Below the pieces are notes generated by a model. The model did not search any database. It saw nothing but the letters and a program-made list of their open reading frames with translations, and had not been told where the DNA came from. A program made the position numbers and the translations under genes. Positions 19,350 to 28,132 of a stretch of DNA of 41,451 bases are shown piece after piece; the stretch's first letter is position 1; the number at the start of each line of letters is the position of its first letter. This DNA is from Gammaproteobacteria bacterium RIFCSPLOWO2_02_FULL_57_10 (GTDB lineage: Bacteria; Pseudomonadota; Gammaproteobacteria; Pseudomonadales; Pseudohongiellaceae). The stretch spans positions 112,220 to 153,670 of the forward strand of contig MGYS01000090.1 in the NCBI GenBank assembly GCA_001802565.1, written 5' to 3'.

Positions 19350-20729
19350 ATGACAACAAGAACAGGCGGCAACCTCCTCGTCGTCGACGACGACCGCGAC
19401 GTGCTGCTCTCCGCGCAGATGATCCTCAAGCGCGAGTTCGCCAGCGTGCGCTGCCTGTCCAATCCTTCCGGGCTCAGCGACGAACTCGCCGCCTTCCCAC
19501 CCGACCTCGTTCTGCTGGACATGAACTTCACACGCGGCATGACCAGCGGTGACGAGGGGCTCTACTGGCTGCAGAAGATCAAGGAGACTGATCCTGGCAT
19601 TCAGGTGGTGATGTCCACGGCCTATGGTGAGATCGATCTTGCGGTGCGGGCGATCAAGCTCGGCGCCGCCGACTTCGTGCAGAAGCCGTGGGTCAACGAG
19701 AAGCTGGTGGCGACACTGCGCACTTGCCTGAAGCTGGGCGAATCCCATCGCCGCATCGAGCAGTTACAGCACACGCAGCAGGCACTCAGCGAGGAGATAG
19801 GGCGCGGATTCGCGGCGCTGATTGGCGAGTGCGAGTCCTTTGCGGTCGTGCGTTCGCTGATCGATCGCGTCGCTGCCACCGATGCCAACGTGTTGATCAC
19901 GGGCGAGAACGGCACTGGCAAGGATCTGGTCGCCCACGCCATTCATAACAAGTCTCTGCGGGCCAGTGGACCAATGATCTCGGTGGATATCGGCGCCATT
20001 CCAGCCACGCTGTTCGAGTCTGAGATGTTTGGTCACAACAAGGGTGCGTTTACCGACGCACGTGAGAATCGACCAGGCAAATTCGAACTGGCGACAGGTG
20101 GCACTCTGTTCCTCGATGAGATCGGCAATCTGGACGCTAACACGCAGGCGAAGCTGCTGCGCGCGCTGGAGTCGCGCACGATCACGCGAGTGGGTGGACA
20201 GAAACCCACTCCTATCGACATTCGCCTGATCTGTGCCACCAACGCGTCGGTACCCGATCTCTCGAATCCGGATGTATTTCGCCGCGATCTGCTCTACCGC
20301 ATCAACACAGTGGAAATCCGGCTGCCATCACTGCGCGAGCGTGCTGCGGACATTCCTCTTTTGCTCGAACATTATCGCGACATCTTCGCGCGCAAATACA
20401 ATCGCCCCGAAGCCAGTATTCCGAAAGCCACTGCCACGAAGCTGCAGTCCTACGATTGGCCGGGCAACGTGCGCGAACTGAAGCACGCGGTGGAGCGCGC
20501 CATCATCATTTCTTCCGAAGCGAAACTCACGGTGGAGGATTTCCTGATTGGCACCCGCGTGCAGGAAGAACCGGCGGGAAGCCTGAATCTCGCGGAGCTG
20601 GAAAGGAATGCCATCCGCAATGCGATTCGGCAGTGCGAAGGCAATCTCACACAGGTGGCGAAACTGCTCGGGCTCGGCAGGACGACGCTGTATCGGAAGA
20701 TGGAGAAATATGAACTCGTTGATCAGTAG
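19350..20729 (+). CDS. NtrC-family sigma-54-dependent response regulator
   Basis: Receiver (LLVVDDDRDVLL, LVLLDMNF, VQKPW), AAA+ (GENGTGKDLVAHAIH, GHNKGAFTDA, GGTLFLDEIGNL), Fis-type HTH (NLTQVAKLLGLGRTTLYRKM). Start at 19350 (MTTRTGGNLL). Confidence 0.95.
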   Translation: MTTRTGGNLLVVDDDRDVLLSAQMILKREFASVRCLSNPSGLSDELAAFPPDLVLLDMNFTRGMTSGDEGLYWLQKIKETDPGIQVVMSTAYGEIDLAVRAIKLGAADFVQKPWVNEKLVATLRTCLKLGESHRRIEQLQHTQQALSEEIGRGFAALIGECESFAVVRSLIDRVAATDANVLITGENGTGKDLVAHAIHNKSLRASGPMISVDIGAIPATLFESEMFGHNKGAFTDARENRPGKFELATGGTLFLDEIGNLDANTQAKLLRALESRTITRVGGQKPTPIDIRLICATNASVPDLSNPDVFRRDLLYRINTVEIRLPSLRERAADIPLLLEHYRDIFARKYNRPEASIPKATATKLQSYDWPGNVRELKHAVERAIIISSEAKLTVEDFLIGTRVQEEPAGSLNLAELERNAIRNAIRQCEGNLTQVAKLLGLGRTTLYRKMEKYELVDQ

Positions 20730-22077
20730 CATGAGAGGACACCGTGGTCAGGCAATCCTCTGCGTCGGTCTGTTGCTGCTCGCGATCTTCTTGTTCTGCC
20801 ACAGCATCCTGAGCACGGAATGGGTTGGCACACCGATCCTGTGTGGATTCGTCATCGTGATACTCACGTTAAATCTGATGCGCATGACCGAGCGCAGCAA
20901 CGAGAACTTCACGCAATTCATCAACAACATTTCCCACAACGACTTCTCCAGTACGACGTCGCACTCGAATGCGGAAAGCACGGCACAGAGATTTGTGGAC
21001 GCACAGAGAACGCTGTTGGAGAAGTATCGCAAGCTGAAGGCCGACCGATCGGCCCAACACGAGTACCTGCACCTGGTTGTGGAGCACGTGGACACCGCGC
21101 TGGTGTGTTTCGATGAAACTGGCAATATTGAAATCATCAATCAGGCTGCCAAAGATCTGTTGAAGAGTCGCTACATCAACACACTTGCCAGAATCGAGTC
21201 ACTCAGTCCCGCTTTGGGAGATGCGCTGCAGCAGTTGAAAGCTGGCGAGAATCGCGTGCTGAAAATCAATATCGGCAGTGATAGCGTCCAATTGATCCTC
21301 GCAGCGACGGAGTTTCGCCTTCTCGACCGCGAACACAAGCTGGTTTCCATGCAAAACATCCAGTCAGCCCTTGATGAAAAGGAGATTGAAAGCTGGCAGA
21401 AGCTGATCAAGGTGTTGACCCACGAAATCATGAATTCGATGACACCGATTGTCTCTCTCAGCAACCACCTTGAGAGCGTGGTGCAGGAAGGGGAAGTCAC
21501 AGACAGAGGAGTAACTACCGACGCGGATCAGTACCGGGATATTGTTCAGGGAATCGAGACCATTGCCGCACGCAGTCAGGGCCTGTTGCGATTCGTGCAG
21601 GCGTATCGGTCATTGAGCAACCTGCCGACTCCTGTCCTGACGGATGTCGACGTGCAGAATCTGTTCCAGCGCATGGCTACACTGTTGGAAGAGCGCTTTA
21701 CCAACGCGGGGATCGCTTTTCAATTCAATGTGAAACCGCAGACGCTGAGCGTGGTAGCTGACATCAATCTGATTGAACAGATCCTGCTGAACCTTCTCAA
21801 CAATGCGATTGACGCTGTTGACGGGAGAAGTGAGCCCCGCATCGAACTGACGGCATTCAAACACGAGCATGGCAGGACGATCATTCAGGTCGCAGATAAC
21901 GGCTGCGGCATCGGCAAAGATCAGATCGATAACATCTTCACGCCTTTCTTCACCACGAAGGAAACAGGCACGGGAGTGGGGCTGAGTCTTTCGCGACAGC
22001 TCGCCCGTCTAAATCATGCGTCATTGACAGTCAGCAGTGTGGAAGGCAAAGGCAGCCGCTTTCAGTTGCTGTTCTAA
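20710..22077 (+). CDS. Sensor histidine kinase, two TM helices + PAS + HATPase, partner of the NtrC-type regulator
   Basis: Two adjacent TM segments, PAS-like HLVVEHVDTALVCFDETGNIEIINQAAKDLL, H-box LTHEIMNSMTPI, N-box LLNLLNNAID, G-boxes DNGCGIGKDQIDNIFTPFFTTKETGTGVGLSLSRQL. Start 20710 or 20731. Confidence 0.93.
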   Translation: MNSLISSMRGHRGQAILCVGLLLLAIFLFCHSILSTEWVGTPILCGFVIVILTLNLMRMTERSNENFTQFINNISHNDFSSTTSHSNAESTAQRFVDAQRTLLEKYRKLKADRSAQHEYLHLVVEHVDTALVCFDETGNIEIINQAAKDLLKSRYINTLARIESLSPALGDALQQLKAGENRVLKINIGSDSVQLILAATEFRLLDREHKLVSMQNIQSALDEKEIESWQKLIKVLTHEIMNSMTPIVSLSNHLESVVQEGEVTDRGVTTDADQYRDIVQGIETIAARSQGLLRFVQAYRSLSNLPTPVLTDVDVQNLFQRMATLLEERFTNAGIAFQFNVKPQTLSVVADINLIEQILLNLLNNAIDAVDGRSEPRIELTAFKHEHGRTIIQVADNGCGIGKDQIDNIFTPFFTTKETGTGVGLSLSRQLARLNHASLTVSSVEGKGSRFQLLF

Positions 22078-22748
22078 GTTTCACTCACGATCCTCCCATC
22101 CAGCACCCGCACCATTCGTTTCCCCACCGCCGCATCCTCCGGCGAGTGTGTCACCATCACGATCGTTGTGCCTTCCTCATTCAACTTGCCCAGAATATTC
22201 ATCACCTCGGCACCGTGCTCGCTGTCGAGGTTACCGGTGGGTTCGTCCGCAAGGATCATGTTCGGCGAATTCACAATCGCTCGTGCCACCGCAACACGCT
22301 GCTGCTGACCACCGGAAAGCTGCTGCGGAAAATGTTTCATGCGGTGCGCCATGTTCATCTTGTCGAGCACTGCTTCCACTTTCTTCTTACGCTCGGGGGC
22401 AGGTGTCTTCGTGTAGATCAGTGGCAGCTCCACGTTCTCGTACACCGTCAGCTCATCAATGAGATTGAAACTCTGGAACACAAAACCGATGTTCTGCTTG
22501 CGCAGCATCGCGCGCTGGCGCTCGGAGTAGGACGAGACTTCTTCGTCGAGAAACCAGTACTTGCCGCCGTCAGGATTGTCGATCAGGCCGAGGATATTCA
22601 GCAGCGTGGATTTGCCGCAACCGGACGGGCCCATGATGGACGTGAACTCGCCCTTCTCGATGGTGAGGTTGATGGAGTCCAGCGCAGTGGTTTCCACTTC
22701 GTCGGTGCGGAACAGTTTCGAGAGTCCTTCTGTTCTGATGATAGCCAT
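22074..22748 (-). CDS. MacB/LolD-type ABC transporter ATP-binding protein (copy B)
   Basis: 224 aa, differs from copy A (12879-13556) at only a handful of residues by eye; Walker A/B and LSGGQQQ signature present. Confidence 0.95.
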   Translation of the reverse strand: MAIIRTEGLSKLFRTDEVETTALDSINLTIEKGEFTSIMGPSGCGKSTLLNILGLIDNPDGGKYWFLDEEVSSYSERQRAMLRKQNIGFVFQSFNLIDELTVYENVELPLIYTKTPAPERKKKVEAVLDKMNMAHRMKHFPQQLSGGQQQRVAVARAIVNSPNMILADEPTGNLDSEHGAEVMNILGKLNEEGTTIVMVTHSPEDAAVGKRMVRVLDGRIVSET

Positions 22749-22784
22749 GCCCTTCTATCCTGATTGTTCTCGTTATGTTGATTG

Positions 22785-25250
22785 TTATTCGTAGCGCAGC
22801 GATCGCACTGGGTCGGCGCTTGCTGTGCGGTAGCACTGGATTGCCACCGTGGCGAAAGCCAGTACCACAATGCCGCCTGTCACCAGCAGGTACCACGTGA
22901 ACGAAAATGGCGCTCGCGAAGCAAAGCTCGAATAAAGCAAGTCGATGCCATACCACGCCAGAGGCCATGCGACGAGACAGGCGAGCAGCACGGGCTTCAC
23001 GAAGTCCCAGGCCAGCAGGCGCACGATGACTCCAGAGCTGGCTCCCAACACCTTGCGCACACCCACCTCTTTGGTGCGCCTCGCTGTTGCATAGGACGCG
23101 AGCGCATAGAGTCCGAAGGCAGCAATCATTATCGTGATCGCCGCTGCGGCAAGTGACGCAATACTCAAACCCGTATTGCGCTCGACGATGATGTCGTTGA
23201 GCGACTGCGAAAAGAAATACCGGTTGATCGGACTGTTGCCGCGATGCACTGCCCATGTAGCATCGATATGCGCGAGCGCCGCATCCGTTTGCAACGGATC
23301 GATACGGATGTGCAATGCACGCTGCGGCATGCGAACGCCCATCAGGATGCCGATGGAGCGCTGATCACTCTCCATGCCACTGGCAAGCTGAAAGCGCTTC
23401 ACCACACCGATGACTCGGAAACTCATGTCGCCGATCATGATGATTTCTCCCAGCGCGGCCTCAGGAGATTCGATACCAAAGCGGCGCGCAGTCGCATCCG
23501 TGATGACAGCGCCGTAGGTGTCCGCTGTGTCGCGCTCACTGCCGGGTGGATAGTAGTCCGCAGGGAACTGCTCCGAGAACGTGCGTCCCGCAAGTAACTC
23601 CAGCCCCCACGTTTCGACAAACCCGGTACCGACCACTCCGTACACGATACTGACCGTGTCATTGGGAGCACTGCGTCTGAGTCGCCACTGAAACAGCGGT
23701 GGCGGATTCGGGGCAAGAAAGTTGGCCATGGCCACCGATCTGACTGCCGGGTGCTGCACCAGATCATTGCGCAGTGCGTCGTAGTTGAACGCATCGGCCT
23801 CCTGATTGTTGTAGCGCGTATCCAAGATCACCAGCCCTTCCTTGTCGAAACCGACGTCCATCTCCTGCAGGTAGGCAATCTGCACGTAAGTGGCAATTGC
23901 CAGCAGGATCAGTGCGCTGGAAATCGTGAACTGTGAAGCCGTCACGCCAGCCCTGATCAGTCGGCCCATGCGATCACGAGACACGCCTCCCTTCATGGCC
24001 CGCACTGCTTCGACCTTCGAGATCGACAGCGCGGGCACAATACCGGCAACGGCACCCGTGACCAGCACCAGTGCAAGAAGCAATAAGGCGAGCGAGGAAG
24101 TGAAGAGATCGCTGAACACAAAGTCCGTCGCAGTGAGATTCGTGTAAACCGGAATCGCGATGGCGACGATGGGCAATGCAATCAGCAGCGCAATCACTGT
24201 CAGCAGCATCGACTCCAGCAGAAACTGCCAGATGATGTCTGTGCGAGTGGCACCCAATGCCTTACGCACCCCGATCTCCTTGCTGCGCTGACTGATCTGC
24301 GACAACGACAGGTTCACGTAGTTGATGCACGAGGTCACCAGGATCAGCGTTGCAAACATCATCAGTCCATACAGCACGGTTCTGACACGGGTGTTCTCTG
24401 GTGACGCAAAGTTGTCAAAGGGATTCAGAAAGATATCCGTCACCGGCTGCAGCGACAGATTGAAGCCCAGCGCCTCGGAGAGCGCGAGAAAATCATCCGG
24501 AATGTGACGCTCAAGAAACGCCGGCATGTTGGCGCTGAACCACTCCGGTCCTGTGCCCTCCGGCAGTGTCATGAAGGTCTGCGTACCGCCGAATGTCAGC
24601 CAGTTGTTTCCCCCCATGAAGTTCTCGCCATTGAGCTGCACACCAGTCGCGTGGGATACCACTACCTCCATACGGTGTGTGGCGTTGATCGGTTGATCCT
24701 CGAACACGCCAGTGACCTGCAGATCCGTCGACTCACCAAACGTCAGAGTCTGGCCCAGCGCACTCTCATCTCCGAAGTATTTGGTGACAGCTGTCTCCGA
24801 GAGAAGGACTGTGTTCGGCGCCACCAGCGCACCGTCGATCTCGCCTTCAATGAAGCGTAGATCGAAGATGTGCACAGCATCCGGCTCGGCCCAGAACATG
24901 GAATTCTCGGAGGCTTCGTTGTTGCGGCTGAACACGGCACGAGTCGGGCGAACGCGCGCGATATAGGGGATCTGCTCAGCGAAGTCTGCGCGCAGATGCG
25001 TGGCCTGGGCATCGGACGACGACGCGGTACGATAAGGAACATTGAGTTCGCGAATCTTCATGTGCGTGAGCATGCGATAAGTGTTGGCACGGTTCTCGAT
25101 GTGCGAGTTGGAGGTCTCGGCGAACTGCACATGCATCACCACCAGAATGCTGGCGGCGAGCCCGAGCGCGAGACTCAATATCTTGATTGCGGAAAATATC
25201 GGCTGCTTGCGCATGGCATGCAGCGCAGTGGCGAGGTAACTGAAGAACAT
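22785..25250 (-). CDS. MacB/FtsX-type ABC transporter permease (permease 4); start probably 25250
   Basis: MFFSYLATALHAMRKQPIFSAIKILSLALGLAASI..., ISQRSKEIGVRKALGAT, TARRTKEVGVRKVLGAS, DPVRSLRYE; ORF-track start 25367 adds a non-family N-terminus. Confidence 0.92.
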   Translation of the reverse strand: MFFSYLATALHAMRKQPIFSAIKILSLALGLAASILVVMHVQFAETSNSHIENRANTYRMLTHMKIRELNVPYRTASSSDAQATHLRADFAEQIPYIARVRPTRAVFSRNNEASENSMFWAEPDAVHIFDLRFIEGEIDGALVAPNTVLLSETAVTKYFGDESALGQTLTFGESTDLQVTGVFEDQPINATHRMEVVVSHATGVQLNGENFMGGNNWLTFGGTQTFMTLPEGTGPEWFSANMPAFLERHIPDDFLALSEALGFNLSLQPVTDIFLNPFDNFASPENTRVRTVLYGLMMFATLILVTSCINYVNLSLSQISQRSKEIGVRKALGATRTDIIWQFLLESMLLTVIALLIALPIVAIAIPVYTNLTATDFVFSDLFTSSLALLLLALVLVTGAVAGIVPALSISKVEAVRAMKGGVSRDRMGRLIRAGVTASQFTISSALILLAIATYVQIAYLQEMDVGFDKEGLVILDTRYNNQEADAFNYDALRNDLVQHPAVRSVAMANFLAPNPPPLFQWRLRRSAPNDTVSIVYGVVGTGFVETWGLELLAGRTFSEQFPADYYPPGSERDTADTYGAVITDATARRFGIESPEAALGEIIMIGDMSFRVIGVVKRFQLASGMESDQRSIGILMGVRMPQRALHIRIDPLQTDAALAHIDATWAVHRGNSPINRYFFSQSLNDIIVERNTGLSIASLAAAAITIMIAAFGLYALASYATARRTKEVGVRKVLGASSGVIVRLLAWDFVKPVLLACLVAWPLAWYGIDLLYSSFASRAPFSFTWYLLVTGGIVVLAFATVAIQCYRTASADPVRSLRYE

Positions 25251-25404
25251 GGGGTGTCTCTCGCATCCAATGAGAAGAGGAGAGACAAATGGAATTATGG
25301 AATACTGCATCCTGCCATGGGCGCTCCGTTGACCAAAGGTACCACAAAGAGCGTGGGCTGGAAGCAAAATCTAATAATCAGACTATGACTTGCAGGCATA
25401 CAAC

Positions 25405-25474
25405 CTGTGGGAGCGGGCCTGCCCGCGATTGAACCTGCACTGAAGTCAATCGCGGGCAGGGCCCGCTCCCACAG
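25405..25474. repeat. REP doublet (REPIN/BIME-like), GGGC-type stem
   Basis: ctgtgggagcgggcctgcccgcgattgaacctgcactgaagtcaatcgcgggcagggcccgctcccacag. Confidence 0.88.
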
Positions 25475-25550
25475 TGTCTTGGCTGGCGAAGCCGGACAGG
25501 CGTGTGCTACCTTGCTGGCATGTTTCACACACCAGCATCAGGAAGTACAT

Positions 25551-26480
25551 ATGAGCGACATCATTCTGCACCACTACCCGGCCTCTCCGTTTGCCGAAAA
25601 AATCCGCTGCATCCTCGGCGCCAAACAGCTGGCCTGGAAGTCGGTCATCATCCCCCGCATCATGCCCAAGCCCGATGTCGTGGCACTGACCGGCGGCTAT
25701 CGCAAGACGCCGATCCTGCAGATTGGCGCCAATATCATCTGTGATACTGCGTTGATTGCCCGCAAACTCAATGCGCTTGCTCCAATGCCGGACCTTTACC
25801 CTGCGCATGCCGCCATGAGCGCCGAAGCCATCTCTGCATGGGCCGACGCGGCACTGTTCCAGGCCGCAGTGCCACTTGCCTTCCTGCCGGAAGTGCTGGC
25901 CCAGACCTTCGCAGGCAAGGAGGCCGACATGCAGGCCTTCGTGGCCGATCGGGCCGCCATGCGCAAGGGTTCGCCCTCGCCACGCCTGCCACTGGCCGAG
26001 GCGAAGAACAACTTCACGCTGTTCATCAACAATCTGGAGAGGCAGCTGGCCATCAGCGCGGCCTTCCTCTTCGGCAACTCCCCCACGATCGCCGACTTCT
26101 CCGTCTATCATCCGCTGTGGTTCGTGGCGACCAAGCCGGTAGTGGGCGAGATATTCAATGCCTACCCTAACATTCGTCAGTGGATGGCCAATATCCAGGC
26201 GCTGGGTCACGGTCACAGCACTGACATCACCAGCAGTGAAGCACTGGCCATCGCGAATGGTTCGACGGCGGTGATTTCTGGTGAAGGTTCAGTGCTTCCG
26301 GACTTCAAGCCCGGCGATGCGATCGTGGTAGCACCCACGGACTACGGCATGGACCCCGTGCAGGGCACCATGCTCTATTGCAATGAGTACGAGGTGGTAC
26401 TTTCCCGCAGGGACGAACGCGCAGGTGAAGTGGCAGTGCATTTCCCGCGCGTGAATTATGCGATCAAGAAGGCGGAGTAA
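25551..26480 (+). CDS. Glutathione S-transferase family protein
   Basis: MSDIILHHYPASPFAEKIRCILGAKQLAWKSVIIPRIMPKPDVVALTGGYRKTPILQIGANIICDT: thioredoxin-fold GST N-terminus. Confidence 0.88.
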   Translation: MSDIILHHYPASPFAEKIRCILGAKQLAWKSVIIPRIMPKPDVVALTGGYRKTPILQIGANIICDTALIARKLNALAPMPDLYPAHAAMSAEAISAWADAALFQAAVPLAFLPEVLAQTFAGKEADMQAFVADRAAMRKGSPSPRLPLAEAKNNFTLFINNLERQLAISAAFLFGNSPTIADFSVYHPLWFVATKPVVGEIFNAYPNIRQWMANIQALGHGHSTDITSSEALAIANGSTAVISGEGSVLPDFKPGDAIVVAPTDYGMDPVQGTMLYCNEYEVVLSRRDERAGEVAVHFPRVNYAIKKAE

Positions 26481-26511
26481 CTAACGTTGAGTACCTTTCG
26501 CGGTTACCTGA

Positions 26512-26901
26512 TCAGACTTTCTGAACGAGGCAGGGAGACAAGTTCTTGCCCCGTTTGATGAATTGGGTATCGAAGGTCTTCAGCTCAGTGCATTGCTGGC
26601 TCTGAGAGAGGTGAAATGCGTCCGCGAAGTCCAGACCGGTTTCATGCCAGTTGATCGCACGCGCAACCATCTGCGGGTCATGCAATTGCACGTTCGGCAG
26701 ACCGAATACACTGCGCAGTGATTCGGCAACCTGCCGCGGTTGCAACTGATACGCGGCCCGAAGCACCCACTCTGCCTCGAGAATCACGGAGTCCGGAATG
26801 AATATGTTTTCAGAGGAAAACAATTTCACACTGGCCTTGTATTGCACCGCGTCGTCAGCGGTCAACAGCCTCACAAGAACATTGGTATCAATCGCTATCA
26901 C
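26512..26901 (-). CDS. PIN-domain (VapC-like) toxin; likely GTG start at 26901
   Basis: IAIDTNVLVRLLTADD, acidic LEAEWVLR and FADAFHLSQ residues of PIN domains; overlaps the 3' end of the antitoxin. ORF track extends to 26949. Confidence 0.85.
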   Translation of the reverse strand: MIAIDTNVLVRLLTADDAVQYKASVKLFSSENIFIPDSVILEAEWVLRAAYQLQPRQVAESLRSVFGLPNVQLHDPQMVARAINWHETGLDFADAFHLSQSQQCTELKTFDTQFIKRGKNLSPCLVQKV

Positions 26902-27175
26902 GCCATCGACTCCTGATATCTCTGGCGAGTGACTCCGCGATTTCTGCATCGCTCAGTGGTTTCACGCTGTCCTTCAACATGCCTGCTACAGACGTCAAAT
27001 TCCTGGGTGGAAAGAGCGTAGCCGGTTTCAGCAGAAGACCTTCTTCAGTATCGACCAATTCAAACATCAATCCAGCCTCCCAGCGATGCGCAGCACGCAC
27101 GGATTTGGGGATGATTATCTGCCCCTTGCTGGAAAGTATAGTAGAAAGATTGGAGGTTGCTTTGGAGGATGTCAT
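26888..27175 (-). CDS. AbrB/SpoVT-family antitoxin (VapB-like)
   Basis: LSSKGQIIIPKSVRAAHRWEAGLMFELVDTEEGLLLKP: swapped-hairpin AbrB motif. Confidence 0.87.
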   Translation of the reverse strand: MTSSKATSNLSTILSSKGQIIIPKSVRAAHRWEAGLMFELVDTEEGLLLKPATLFPPRNLTSVAGMLKDSVKPLSDAEIAESLARDIRSRWRDSD

Positions 27176-27240
27176 GGCAGTCTCCTGAAGTAAGACAAGG
27201 GTAAGACTATGCCTTGCATCAGGAGATTGTCAAGTTGCTG

Positions 27241-27268
27241 GATCGCGAGCAGGGCTCGCTCCCACAGG
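27241..27268. repeat. Single REP, GAGC-type stem
   Basis: gatcgcgagcagggctcgctcccacagg: one REP unit without an inverted partner. Confidence 0.75.
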
Positions 27269-27274
27269 GGCGTA

Positions 27275-28132
27275 TCACGCGCTTCGTCGCGTGAGCATCC
27301 CGGTGCGGTAGTCGTTCAGGGCCTGCTCGATCTCTTCGCGCGTGTTCATCACGAACGGGCCGTAGTGCACGATCGGCTCGCCGATGGGTTTGCCGGAAAT
27401 CAGCAGCACTCGTGCCGGCCCTGTCGTCTTGATCTCCACCGCACCACCCTGTCTCGACAGACGTGCAAGGCGTGACTTGCCCACCACCGTGCCATTCACT
27501 TCTGCACTGCCCTCATACACGTACACCATCACTGCGTTGCCATCGGGAACGTCAAAACTTTCTGCGTAAGGCACATCGTTCGCAGCGCTTTCCATCACGA
27601 TATCGAGATAGATCGGCGCGGTGACATCCTTGGTAACGCGACCTTGCAATTGTTCAAGTGATCCCGCGATCGCCTTGATGTAACCACCGTCACGCTTGTA
27701 CACCGGAATGTCCGCAGCGGAGATGTCGCTGTATGACGCAGGCTGCATCTTGTCCTTTGCAGCCAAATTCAACCACAGCTGAAAGCCACGCATGCGCCCT
27801 TCCTTCTGCTGCGGCATCTCCGAGTGAATGATGCCGGACCCGGCCGTCATCCACTGCACGTCGCCATTCTTCAACTCGCCGACATTGCCCATGTGATCCT
27901 TGTGTTGCATGTGGCCTTCGAGCATGTAGGTCACTGTCTCGAAGCCGCGATGCGGATGCGAAGGAAATCCTCCGATATAGTCGCTGGACTCCTCTGAACC
28001 GAACTCATCAAGCATGAGGAAAGGATCGAAGCGCGACAATTCCTGTCCGCCGAACACTCGCATCAGACGCACGCCTGCACCGTCCGAAGTGGCCTGCGCC
28101 ACCAACAGTTCTTCCACTCGTCTTGCACTCAT
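27275..28132 (-). CDS. Pirin family protein
   Basis: 285 aa; FDPFLMLDEFGSEESSDYIGGFPSHPHRGFETVTYMLEG, GDVQWMTAGSGIIHSEMP. Confidence 0.95.
   Translation of the reverse strand: MSARRVEELLVAQATSDGAGVRLMRVFGGQELSRFDPFLMLDEFGSEESSDYIGGFPSHPHRGFETVTYMLEGHMQHKDHMGNVGELKNGDVQWMTAGSGIIHSEMPQQKEGRMRGFQLWLNLAAKDKMQPASYSDISAADIPVYKRDGGYIKAIAGSLEQLQGRVTKDVTAPIYLDIVMESAANDVPYAESFDVPDGNAVMVYVYEGSAEVNGTVVGKSRLARLSRQGGAVEIKTTGPARVLLISGKPIGEPIVHYGPFVMNTREEIEQALNDYRTGMLTRRSA

Noticed and set aside
25391-25406. Possible sigma-54 site on the minus strand (AGGTTGTATGCCTGCA) upstream of permease 4
   Set aside because: Only the GG/GC spacing and TGCA fit; the -24 box is poor, it touches a REP and no paired palindromes were found upstream. 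The permease 4-ATPase B operon therefore remains without an identified sigma-54 promoter.
25517-25540. TGTTTCACACACCAGCA near the GST start as a sixth UAS
   Set aside because: Only the left half matches the palindrome and no adjacent -24/-12 element exists; likely chance.
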